A stretch of 45,488 nucleotides of DNA from Dolichospermum planctonicum (GTDB lineage: Bacteria; Cyanobacteriota; Cyanobacteriia; Cyanobacteriales; Nostocaceae). The position numbers and the translations under genes are program-made. The stretch is from NCBI RefSeq assembly GCF_005402965.1, contig NZ_BJCF01000039.1, positions 1 to 45,488 of the forward strand. Reading direction: 5' to 3'. The notes beneath the pieces are model-generated. The model was not told the DNA's origin. It worked only from the letters and a program-made list of their open reading frames with translations, and made no database searches. Positions 36,227 to 44,048 of this stretch are shown piece after piece. Every line of letters begins with the position of its first letter. The stretch's first letter is position 1.

Positions 36227-36265
36227 CTGAAACTCCTTGAGTTTGATTTTGGAGGTTGGGTTAAG
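36227..36265 (+). repeat. Direct repeat copy 2 (second mfd 3' end)
   Basis: This non-coding copy repeats the last mfd codons and the downstream GGAGGTTGGGTTAAG. It lacks the 9-base insert of copy 1. Confidence 0.85.
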
Positions 36266-36316
36266 CGACAATGAATTTCCCAATTGGGATTAATTAGGTA
36301 TCCCGCAAAAAAGAAT

Positions 36317-36344
36317 GTAGAGACGTTCTATGAAACATCTCTAC
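36317..36344. repeat. Dispersed palindrome, family C copy 3
   Basis: GTAGAGACGTT and AACATCTCTAC form an 11-bp stem with one mismatch. It faces the end of the minus-strand Uma2 gene and may serve as terminator. Confidence 0.6.
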
Positions 36345-36366
36345 AACAATTTTAGAAACCGCACAT

Positions 36367-37179
36367 TTAATCAATTGGATCAATACCCAGTGCGCGTAAC
36401 TGTTCTGCTAACCTTTTAGCCCGTTGGCTTTCCTGTTCAGCCCGTTGACGTTCCTGTTCAGCCCGTTGCTGTTCCTGTTCAGCCCGTTGACGTTCCTGTT
36501 CAGCCCGTTGCTGTTCCTGTTCTACCTTTTCTACAGCCCAGGGTAACAAATTACCTGCTTGATCCCACCACCGTAGCCAGTAACCTATGCGACCTTCCTT
36601 TTCCCCTTCCCACAATCCCAAAAATAATCCCATATCTGTAATCCAGTAACGATTATTTGGGTCTATTGGCTGTAATTTATACTGTCCTGACTCAAGTTGA
36701 TGAACTTCTAATACAGCAGTCAGGGGATCAAAAATTACATAAGTAGGAACTTGGAGAATTTGTTCATAAAAAAACCATTTTCCGGGGGGGAAAGTGCGTC
36801 TAGCTGAGTATTCTTTTCCGTCAGTATCTGAGCAAAATTCCATGACAATACTGGGAATTTCCCCTTCTAGGTGGGGTGTATAGCTGCGTCTATCTGTCAC
36901 CCCAGATAAGGGTAAAACTGTCCGCACAAAAAACCAATCTGGAGCTTTGACAACAAGTTTACCATCCATGGTGGCACAGATGCCCAAATTTGCCGCTATG
37001 AGCATGGTGGGTTGAATATATCCACTTAATTCTAGACTTTCTCGTAATGCTCCAGCAATTAATGGTTGTGCAGTGTTTTCCACAGGTTCTTCTTCTAAGA
37101 TAAAATCTTCGGGTAATGCTTCCCAAGAAATTGTCACTTTTGATAGTTCGGCAACGGTCGGTATTGGAGTAGCAACCAT
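36367..37179 (-). CDS. Uma2 family protein with heptad-repeat tail
   Basis: The 270-residue protein has a Uma2 core at about 15-200 with a proline- and glutamate-rich start. GEIPSIVMEFCSDTDGKEYSARRTFPPGKWFFYEQILQVPTYVIFDP contains the presumed nuclease-fold elements. Residues about 215-255 form a Gln/Glu/Arg/Ala coiled coil made of repeated EQERQRA-type heptads, ending LAEQLRALGIDPID. This longer branch of Uma2 is common in cyanobacteria, and the LGIDP tail is typical. The heptads come from 21-bp DNA repeats, so the coil length can change by recombination. Function unknown. Confidence 0.88.
   Translation of the reverse strand: MVATPIPTVAELSKVTISWEALPEDFILEEEPVENTAQPLIAGALRESLELSGYIQPTMLIAANLGICATMDGKLVVKAPDWFFVRTVLPLSGVTDRRSYTPHLEGEIPSIVMEFCSDTDGKEYSARRTFPPGKWFFYEQILQVPTYVIFDPLTAVLEVHQLESGQYKLQPIDPNNRYWITDMGLFLGLWEGEKEGRIGYWLRWWDQAGNLLPWAVEKVEQEQQRAEQERQRAEQEQQRAEQERQRAEQESQRAKRLAEQLRALGIDPID
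36419..36523 (-). repeat. Five 21-bp tandem units encoding coiled-coil heptads
   Basis: Units of GCCCGTTGACGTTCCTGTTC plus A repeat five times with few changes. Each encodes one seven-residue step of the coiled coil. Confidence 0.88.
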
Positions 37180-37263
37180 AACTCTAACTCCCTGGGTATT
37201 TTGGGGATTTTTGGTAATCTAAGATTTATATTGTCTTATTATAGCTGAATATTTACCAGGTTC

Positions 37264-37296
37264 AGATCCCCGACTTTTTTAGGAAGGGGGGGATCT
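37264..37296. repeat. Dispersed inverted repeat, family A copy 2
   Basis: AGATCCCCGACTT (37264-37276) pairs with AAGGGGGGGATCT (37284-37296) with two mismatches. It follows the epimerase gene (minus strand) by eight bases and may terminate it. Confidence 0.65.
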
Positions 37297-37303
37297 TTGT
37301 TAG

Positions 37304-38257
37304 TTATACACTATACAAACTCTTCACCCATTCCCATTCCTGGGTTAAGCCATTTTTTAAGGATACTTGGGGTTGATAATTAAGGATTTTTCGGGCTTTG
37401 GATACGTCAGCAGCGGTGTGACGGGCATCTCCCATGGCTTTTTCGATATAATGGCGTTTGATGGGTTTAGCGACTATTTCCGCCATGGTATCTAAAACTT
37501 CTGATAAAATGACTCTACTGCCGCCGCCAATATTGAAAATTTGCCCTACTGCTTCTGGTACAATACTAGCAGCTAAGTTAGCAGCGATCGCATCACTGAC
37601 AAAAGTAAAATCTCTGGTCTGTTTTCCGTCACCATAAACGGGAATTGCTTCGTCCTGCAACACTGCTTTAAAAAACTTATGAAATGCCATATCTGGCCGT
37701 TGTCTTGGTCCATAGACCGTAAAATAACGTAAGGATACAAACGGGACACCAAAGTTTTTATGATATAACATTCCCAACTGTTCAGCCGCTAATTTAGTAA
37801 TACCATAAGGTGACACAGGTAAAGGTTTAATTTCTTCATGGGTTGGTAATGTTTCCGCGTCACCATATATGCTAGATGTAGATGCAAACACTAATCTTTT
37901 TAAATTTTCAGCATCTTTAACAGCTTCTAATAAAACTTGTGTAGCGTTAATATTCCGTTCAGTATAAGCTCGAAAACCCTTCCCCCAACTGGCTCTAACT
38001 CCAGCTTGGGCCGCTTGATGATAAACTAATTGGACATCTAAAAGCAGTTTTTGCCAATCTAAAAATTGTATATCCCCTTCTACTAAAGTAAAATTGGGGT
38101 AATGTTGAAAATTGGCGATATTTTTCCACTTCAACAGGGGATCATAATAATCATTAAATTCATCAATACCAATTACCTCTTCTCCCTGTTTTAATAATGT
38201 TTCAGCTAAGTGAGAACCAATAAAACCCGCAACTCCAGTGACAATGATCTTAGTCAT
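37304..38257 (-). CDS. NAD-dependent sugar-nucleotide epimerase/dehydratase
   Basis: This 317-residue extended SDR protein has the NAD-binding GVAGFIGSH motif (8-16), STSSIYG, and the catalytic SPYGITK (Tyr-x-x-x-Lys). The C-terminal substrate part contains RYFTVYGPRQRPDMAF and VYGDGKQTRDF, the pattern of UDP-glucuronate 4-epimerases and close relatives. It would act in the cytoplasm on nucleotide sugars for polysaccharide or lipopolysaccharide synthesis. No glycosyltransferase is adjacent, so the exact substrate is inferred only. Confidence 0.88.
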   Translation of the reverse strand: MTKIIVTGVAGFIGSHLAETLLKQGEEVIGIDEFNDYYDPLLKWKNIANFQHYPNFTLVEGDIQFLDWQKLLLDVQLVYHQAAQAGVRASWGKGFRAYTERNINATQVLLEAVKDAENLKRLVFASTSSIYGDAETLPTHEEIKPLPVSPYGITKLAAEQLGMLYHKNFGVPFVSLRYFTVYGPRQRPDMAFHKFFKAVLQDEAIPVYGDGKQTRDFTFVSDAIAANLAASIVPEAVGQIFNIGGGSRVILSEVLDTMAEIVAKPIKRHYIEKAMGDARHTAADVSKARKILNYQPQVSLKNGLTQEWEWVKSLYSV

Positions 38258-38403
38258 TTTATATTTTGTGATTTGGCTGTAATTTTGTTTAACAGCCTAA
38301 TATTAATTATTTATAACTTAGTCTAACTAAGGACATAATTTTTCCATAGATATTCAATAATTTACTGAAAAAATATAAATCTTTACAAAATCAACAAATA
38401 GGG

Positions 38404-38436
38404 AGATACCCAACTTCTGCAACAAGTCGGGTATCT
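38404..38436. repeat. Dispersed inverted repeat, family A copy 3
   Basis: AGATACCCAACTT (38404-38416) pairs with AAGTCGGGTATCT (38424-38436) with one mismatch. It lies 17 bases after the end of the CO2 hydration gene and is a plausible operon terminator. Confidence 0.7.
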
Positions 38437-38452
38437 ATTTTCTCCGCAGATT

Positions 38453-39775
38453 CTATCTATAATCCTGTCTTTGAATATCCCGTAATCTAGCAGCATCACG
38501 CATATTATAATCACTACGAGTAAAGCGATTTAACTGCATTTCAAAAAATTCTCGATTTGCTTGTAAATGCTGGGGATTTTCATCATCTAAAGGATATAAA
38601 AGAGCAGTTCTTAAAGCTTGAATTACCGCAGATGTTACATTGTACATGGAACGTTGAAAAGTAATTCCCAATTGAATTAAAATATCCTCTTCTCCTCGAC
38701 AATATTGTTGATAATAATCAACAAGATATTGAGGCAAAAAATGCAACATATCTTGCATTAATAATGTCGGAGGAATACCTGCTGTACCGACGGGAAATAC
38801 ATCAGCATAAAGAATACCATAATGGAAGTCTTTTTGGTCTTCTGGAACTTCCCCTGCTTGGGCATTATATGACTTTGTGCCTCTAAATGGTGCGGTGCGA
38901 TAAAAAACGGCTTCCACATAGGGTAAAGCGGCTTCATATAACCAGGTAAACGCTTTTGATTTGGGGATAATTTCATAACATTCACCGTCAATATAAACAT
39001 GATGGTAAATGGGGCGACCTGCAATAGCAAATATACCATTTATGAGAAAGTTCATAGCGTCAGGTACACTTTTGAAACCACCTTCATCATAAATATCTGA
39101 CATTTCAAAAAATACCGGTGCCATGACTTCCCAGAAAAGTCCTAAATTAGAATAATAGGACATCATCCGACACTGTTCCAAAAACATATCAGGAAACAGT
39201 TTATAAAGTCCCAACATTAGAGGATTTTTCCGAAAATAAGCTTTAATTGCTTTATCTGCATTGGCTTGATATTCGGCTGAATCTAAATAAGCATCAAATT
39301 GGTTTACTGGTGCATACATTTTGCGGTGCCAAAGCATAGCCTGCATACAAGCTTCGGCAAATTCCATGTTGATTCTATCATGGAATAAATGATGGAATAT
39401 TTTCGGCATTTTAATGGTTTCACCTTTTTCCATAAATGCCAAAAGTTCTGGGTGTGCAGTAGCTTCACCTCGCCAAATTCTTAAATCAGCATCATCACCT
39501 GCATAGTGATTATGGAGGTCTAAATATTCCTGTGGTAGGAAGTATTTAAAAGCTGGTAAAGGATCTAAAAATACCCTTTCAGCAATATATAATAAATCTC
39601 GCCAATAAAAATCCATCGGTACGGCATAAGCTTTATAAATACCGATAATTTGCATTAAATTTTCTGGGGTATCTGGTAACATTGAACCACCAGCTTCTAA
39701 GCGATGAATAATTTCTGCAAATTCGTGTTTTGAAGGAGGAATTTTGGCTTTTGGTTTTTCTGAAGTTTGTACCAT
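38453..39775 (-). CDS. CO2 hydration protein (ChpX/ChpY = CupA/CupB family)
   Basis: The subunit belongs to the CO2-uptake forms of NDH-1, where it converts CO2 to bicarbonate with help from electron transport. From ATG 39775 the product is 440 residues (MVQTSEKPKAK); an upstream in-frame start at 39859 would add 28 poorly conserved residues. No transmembrane helix is obvious, as expected for a peripheral subunit. The segment FHHLFHDRINMEFAE at 127-141 holds clustered His and Arg; by memory of the CupA structure this is near its zinc site. The length is closer to CupA (low-CO2-inducible NDH-1MS) than to CupB, but no cupS-like gene follows, so the subtype is left open. It is third in an operon with ndhF and ndhD. 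Confidence 0.9.
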   Translation of the reverse strand: MVQTSEKPKAKIPPSKHEFAEIIHRLEAGGSMLPDTPENLMQIIGIYKAYAVPMDFYWRDLLYIAERVFLDPLPAFKYFLPQEYLDLHNHYAGDDADLRIWRGEATAHPELLAFMEKGETIKMPKIFHHLFHDRINMEFAEACMQAMLWHRKMYAPVNQFDAYLDSAEYQANADKAIKAYFRKNPLMLGLYKLFPDMFLEQCRMMSYYSNLGLFWEVMAPVFFEMSDIYDEGGFKSVPDAMNFLINGIFAIAGRPIYHHVYIDGECYEIIPKSKAFTWLYEAALPYVEAVFYRTAPFRGTKSYNAQAGEVPEDQKDFHYGILYADVFPVGTAGIPPTLLMQDMLHFLPQYLVDYYQQYCRGEEDILIQLGITFQRSMYNVTSAVIQALRTALLYPLDDENPQHLQANREFFEMQLNRFTRSDYNMRDAARLRDIQRQDYR

Positions 39776-39828
39776 AATATTTTTTGTGTTTGTTAAAACA
39801 ATAGTGTATCTGTTAGTTTTCAAACCCT

Positions 39829-39944
39829 CCCGGAAATGAACTTCCGGGCTAATAATCAAAGTAAACTAAAGTTTACTAAAAAATTTTCGGGTTATTTAGT
39901 CATCTTGAGATGATTTTTGCTATGAGCCTGGGAATTTATTCCCA
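39829..39944 (-). other. Cluster of small hairpins between ndhD and the CO2 hydration gene
   Basis: Four palindromes lie in 116 bases: CCCGGAA/TTCCGGG (39829-39848), GTAAAC/GTTTAC (39861-39876), CATCT/AGATG (39901-39912) and TGGGAAT/ATTCCCA (39929-39944). They could lower read-through or stabilise processed mRNA ends within the operon. Confidence 0.55.
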
Positions 39945-39951
39945 AGCTATA

Positions 39952-41445
39952 TCATTTTAAGGCAATTACCGATTTTTCAGTGGGGGAAATTGCGGCTACC
40001 ATAGCGGTAGTTGTGGTTTCACTCCAACGAACTAACCAGGTGGGTTGTACTCCCAAAAAGATAATTAACAATGCTAAAATTAGTGCAGGAATTTTTTCTG
40101 CCCAGACGACTCTAGGGTAGTAAGCTAGGTTATTTTGCAATTTACCAAAACAGGTACGGTTAAGAAGAATGACAAAATAAACTGCCGTTAAACCAGAGGC
40201 AACTACACATAAAATTGTGGGAACTGGAAAGCTGGAAAAACTGCCTTGAAAGGAAATAAATTCAGCAATGAAACCTGTTAAACCGGGAATACCAGAACTT
40301 GCCATACCACCTAAAACTAGCAAGGCACTAATTAATGGTAAACCGCGAATAGGACTCATTAAACCATTGAGTTTATCTAATTCTCTTGTACCAACTTTAG
40401 TTTCAATAATTCCCACTAAATGAAAGAGAATAGCGAGAATGATTCCATGACTAAACATTTGGGCTACTGCACCAACTAATGCTAAAGGTGTGGCTGCGGC
40501 TGCTGCTAGTAAAATATAGCCCATGTGGCCGATAGAACTATATGCTACCATGCGTTTGATGTCCTTTTGGGCAATGGCTACAACCGCCCCATAAATCGCG
40601 CTAATTGCTCCCCAAATTGCCAATGTTGGGGCGATAATATGCCAAGCTTGGGGAAACATTCCTAAACCAAATCTTAATAGGCCATAAGTTCCTAATTTGG
40701 CTAATATTCCACCTAATAAAATAGCGATAGGTGCGGAAGCTTCTACGTAAGCATCTGGTAGCCAGGTATGGAAGGGAATTAAGGGAATTTTGATCCCAAA
40801 ACCTAGAACTATTCCTGCTAATAATATTAATTGCATTCCCGCAGAAATCTTTTCAGTGGCAACAGCATCAAAAGCAAAACTGTGAGAACCTGTTAACCAT
40901 ACCATTCCTAAAAATGTGGCTAAAATTAAAGCCCCGGAAATGGCTGTATAAATCAGAAATTTCATGCCGGCATAAGCTCGTTTTTCCCCGCCCCAAATGG
41001 AAATTAGTAAATAAAAGGGGATTAATTCCAATTCATAAAACAGGAAAAACAGAAGCAAATTTTGTGATAAGAAAGCACCGGCTACCCCACCACTAACAAA
41101 CAAAATCAGGGCATAAAATAACCGAGGACGTTCTGTATCTTTACTGCTGCTGTAAATAGCAATCCAAGTGAGGAAGCTATTTAATACTAACATTAATATT
41201 GATAATCCATCTACTCCTAATTGATAACTCAACCCCAGGGTTTCATTCCAGGGTAAATATTCGGTGAATTGCGTCCCCGAATTGCTGATATCAAATTTTA
41301 ACAAAATCAAAATATTCCACAGCAAAACTAACCCTGTAATGATTAAAGATGCTAAACGAATTCGACTCGCGGGAATATCTTTTCTTGGATAAAAACCGAT
41401 GATTATAGCGGCTATAATTGGCAGCCAAATTAAAACACTCAACAT
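39952..41445 (-). CDS. ndhD: NDH-1 subunit D, CO2-uptake type (NdhD3/NdhD4)
   Basis: This 497-residue antiporter-like membrane subunit has about 13-14 hydrophobic segments. The start at ATG 41445 (MLSVLIWLPIIAAIIIGFYPRKD) is preferred over the TTG at 41547, which overlaps ndhF. Conserved features include FYELELIPFYLLI with the membrane Glu, FHTWLPDAYVEASAPIAILLGGILAKLGTYGLLRF, and KDIKRMVAYSSIGHMGY. The gene follows ndhF by 50 bases and precedes a CO2 hydration gene, so it is a CO2-uptake paralogue rather than respiratory NdhD1. Numbering (D3 or D4) cannot be settled here. Confidence 0.93.
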   Translation of the reverse strand: MLSVLIWLPIIAAIIIGFYPRKDIPASRIRLASLIITGLVLLWNILILLKFDISNSGTQFTEYLPWNETLGLSYQLGVDGLSILMLVLNSFLTWIAIYSSSKDTERPRLFYALILFVSGGVAGAFLSQNLLLFFLFYELELIPFYLLISIWGGEKRAYAGMKFLIYTAISGALILATFLGMVWLTGSHSFAFDAVATEKISAGMQLILLAGIVLGFGIKIPLIPFHTWLPDAYVEASAPIAILLGGILAKLGTYGLLRFGLGMFPQAWHIIAPTLAIWGAISAIYGAVVAIAQKDIKRMVAYSSIGHMGYILLAAAAATPLALVGAVAQMFSHGIILAILFHLVGIIETKVGTRELDKLNGLMSPIRGLPLISALLVLGGMASSGIPGLTGFIAEFISFQGSFSSFPVPTILCVVASGLTAVYFVILLNRTCFGKLQNNLAYYPRVVWAEKIPALILALLIIFLGVQPTWLVRWSETTTTAMVAAISPTEKSVIALK

Positions 41446-41495
41446 ATTTATGATCTGGGAATTGTTAATTGGTAATGCTATAAGTCGGGTGCAAA

Positions 41496-43355
41496 TTAAA
41501 AAATTAATTTCATGAACTGCACACCCCAAAAAGGCCATGACAACCAAGCGCCTAAAACACCTACTCCTAAAAGCACTGTCAGGGCATAGGTTTGAGTTTG
41601 TCCATTGTTACTATATTTCAACCCTTCACCACCTAAAAGAGAGAATAAACCGACAAAGTTGACGATACCATCTACTACGAATCTATCTAGGATATCGGCA
41701 AATTTAGAAAGTTGGGCAACGCCGAAAATAATGGTGATTTTGTACAGTTTGGGAGTGTAAAAGTCATAAGCAAATAAATTTTGTAAACCTTGCCAGGGTA
41801 AACGAATTGGTTTAGGAATGTTGCCTAAATAGATGATGCTGCTAATACTGCAACCAAATATACTTGACCAAATTAATAGTAGGGCGACATCTTTATTTAA
41901 TGTTGCCCAGTCAGGAAGCAATGACAAGCTTTGTAATACTAAAGGCAGGTGTAAAACAAAGCCTGATAAAATCATCATTGGTAAAACCATTAACCAAATA
42001 GCTTCAGGAGAACGTTCACTCATTTGTTTAGGTTTACCAGCAAAAATTAAACCAAATTCCCTAGTTAAACTGAATGTAGTTAAGGCATTGACAATAATAA
42101 TTATTCCTACTAAAGTCGGATGTGTTGCCCATAAACCATCAGCTAATTTGAATAATGCCCAAAAACTACCTAAAGGGGGAAAACCTATTAAACCCAATGT
42201 ACCAATAATAAATGCTAAACCGGACATGGGACGACGTGACCATAATCCACCTAATTGGGTAACATCTTGGGTGACACTATTCCAAACAATTCCCCCGGTA
42301 CTCATGACCAGTAATGCAGAGGATAAAGCATGGGTGAGGACTAATAGTAGCGCAGCTTCATTTTGTTGTGTGCCTACGGCAATAAATACCAAGCCCATGT
42401 AAACACTAACACAATAGGATAAACAGCGTTTAATGTCAATTTGAGCGATCGCAATTAACGCCCCACCAATGGCTGTTACTGTACCAATAGCCACCATTAC
42501 AGAAGCTGCGACGGGAGATAAACTAAATACAGGTTGTAATTTAATTAACACCCATGCCCCACTGGCGACGACCACCGAATTTCGTAAAATTGTACTAGGA
42601 ACAGGTCCCTCCATTGCCTCATCTAACCACAAATGTAGGGGAAATTGGGCGCATTTACCCATCGGACCTGCAATTAAGCCCAAACATACTAAAGTAATAA
42701 TTGTGGGGTCAACATTCGCCGTAGCCGCCCAAGCAGTCAACTCTGCATAATTCCAAGTCCCTGAAAGTGTCCAAAGTCCTAAGACACCCATTAATAAAAA
42801 CAAGTCTCCTACCCGTTTGGTTAAAAAAGCATCTCGCGCCCCAGTCACTACCAAAGGCTGACTAAACCACAAACCTACTAATAGGTAAGTTCCCAAGGTA
42901 AGGACTTCCAGAATTACATAACTAAAAAATAAATCATTACACAATACTAAAGCACAAAGACCCGCTTCAAATAATCCTAATAAGGAAAAGAAACGTCCCC
43001 AACCCCAGTCCATTTCCATGTAACCAATAGCGTATATCTGCGCCAGCAAATTTAAGCCGGTAATAATAATTAACGCCCCCACACTAACAGCAGAAATTTC
43101 TAAATTAATGGTGAGATTTAAACCCGCTGTTGACAACCAAGGAATAAATACTTCTTTAGCTGGATGATTCCAGGTAGCAAAGAAAGCAAAGACAGCATGA
43201 AAAAATGAGCAAAAGGTCATAACTGCGTTTACGTATCCCGCTGGTCGAGGACCTGTTTTGCGAATTATTCCTGGTGACCAGGGTATGGCTAAAAGCCCAC
43301 CTATCAAAGCATAAACCGGGACTAGCCAAATAGTATCTAGTAAATACTGACCCAT
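41496..43355 (-). CDS. ndhF: NDH-1 subunit F, CO2-uptake type (NdhF3/NdhF4)
   Basis: The 619-residue polytopic membrane protein is the distal proton-pumping subunit. The block LWLDEAMEGPVPSTILRNSVVVASGAWVLIKLQPVF differs from respiratory NdhF1, which has Ala-His rather than Arg-Asn in this region, and marks the CO2-uptake branch. IAQIDIKRCLSYCVSVYMG carries the conserved channel lysine region. The ATG at 43355 has GAGG seven bases upstream. It is the first gene of the ndhF-ndhD-CO2 hydration operon, which is likely controlled by inorganic carbon supply; ATCATTGAT at 43430-43438 is a small palindrome upstream but no regulator site is proven. Confidence 0.93.
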   Translation of the reverse strand: MGQYLLDTIWLVPVYALIGGLLAIPWSPGIIRKTGPRPAGYVNAVMTFCSFFHAVFAFFATWNHPAKEVFIPWLSTAGLNLTINLEISAVSVGALIIITGLNLLAQIYAIGYMEMDWGWGRFFSLLGLFEAGLCALVLCNDLFFSYVILEVLTLGTYLLVGLWFSQPLVVTGARDAFLTKRVGDLFLLMGVLGLWTLSGTWNYAELTAWAATANVDPTIITLVCLGLIAGPMGKCAQFPLHLWLDEAMEGPVPSTILRNSVVVASGAWVLIKLQPVFSLSPVAASVMVAIGTVTAIGGALIAIAQIDIKRCLSYCVSVYMGLVFIAVGTQQNEAALLLVLTHALSSALLVMSTGGIVWNSVTQDVTQLGGLWSRRPMSGLAFIIGTLGLIGFPPLGSFWALFKLADGLWATHPTLVGIIIIVNALTTFSLTREFGLIFAGKPKQMSERSPEAIWLMVLPMMILSGFVLHLPLVLQSLSLLPDWATLNKDVALLLIWSSIFGCSISSIIYLGNIPKPIRLPWQGLQNLFAYDFYTPKLYKITIIFGVAQLSKFADILDRFVVDGIVNFVGLFSLLGGEGLKYSNNGQTQTYALTVLLGVGVLGAWLSWPFWGVQFMKLIF

Positions 43356-43655
43356 TCAATTACCTCTACAATTTGCAGCAAAACTTAAAGAAAACACAGC
43401 AAATACCGTTGATCCCTATTAATCTAGTGATCATTGATAATCGCAATTTATTTTTATTTAATATTATTATGAACAGTTTACCCTTATCTGTAACAAAAAT
43501 AAATTATTTAAGTAGATGAATTTGCAATGATTTCTGTAAGTGATTCTTATATTTCTGTACATTCGATTATTAAATAGTAACCATCATGTTTAATCTATAG
43601 ATTAACTTTTCAAGCAGTATCTATAATCTAGGGGCAGTATTTACCACCCCATTTT
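43356..43655 (-). other. Upstream region of the CO2-uptake operon
   Basis: This AT-rich stretch holds no ORF. It should carry the operon promoter. Beyond the ATCATTGAT palindrome at 43430-43438 I see no clear operator. Confidence 0.35.
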
Positions 43656-43850
43656 TTATACTTTAACAAGTAACTTACATAGTGACCCAGGTAAATTACT
43701 GACTGTAATAACTACTTGTGGGCTGAGTTGACTAGTAGGGGCTGGTTTCATATCCCGATAATCAATAATTTGGACAACAATGAGGTAAGCAATAGCCAGA
43801 AGTATAGAAATTACCCCTGTAATAATCGCAACTATCTGAGAACGGTTCAT
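43656..43850 (-). CDS. Small single-helix membrane protein
   Basis: From ATG 43850, with AGGAA upstream, the product is 64 residues: a short MNRSQ start, one strongly hydrophobic helix at about 6-30 (IVAIITGVISILLAIAYLIVVQII), then DYRDMKPAP and a soluble tail. I do not recognise a family for certain; similar small proteins occur across cyanobacteria. It is divergent from the flavoprotein gene and precedes the CO2-uptake operon on the same strand with a 300-base gap, so co-transcription is unlikely. Confidence 0.6.
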   Translation of the reverse strand: MNRSQIVAIITGVISILLAIAYLIVVQIIDYRDMKPAPTSQLSPQVVITVSNLPGSLCKLLVKV

Positions 43851-44048
43851 AAGTGTTTCCTGTAAATTAAGTAAATCCTGCAAATTTAAGTAAATAATGA
43901 TTTTAGAGATTTTTCATGGCTGAATATGGCCACTCCCCCCCGGCTATCGGCAACGTTAAAGATAGTATAGTATCAATATTAGGACTTATGCAAGATGTGG
44001 CTAAAAACCTTATTTTTGTGTAACATAACTTTTCTGAAATTAAGCTTT

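Noticed and set aside
41833-42402. 189-codon plus-strand ORF within ndhF
   Set aside because: It is the antisense shadow of conserved membrane helices of ndhF and shows no family pattern.
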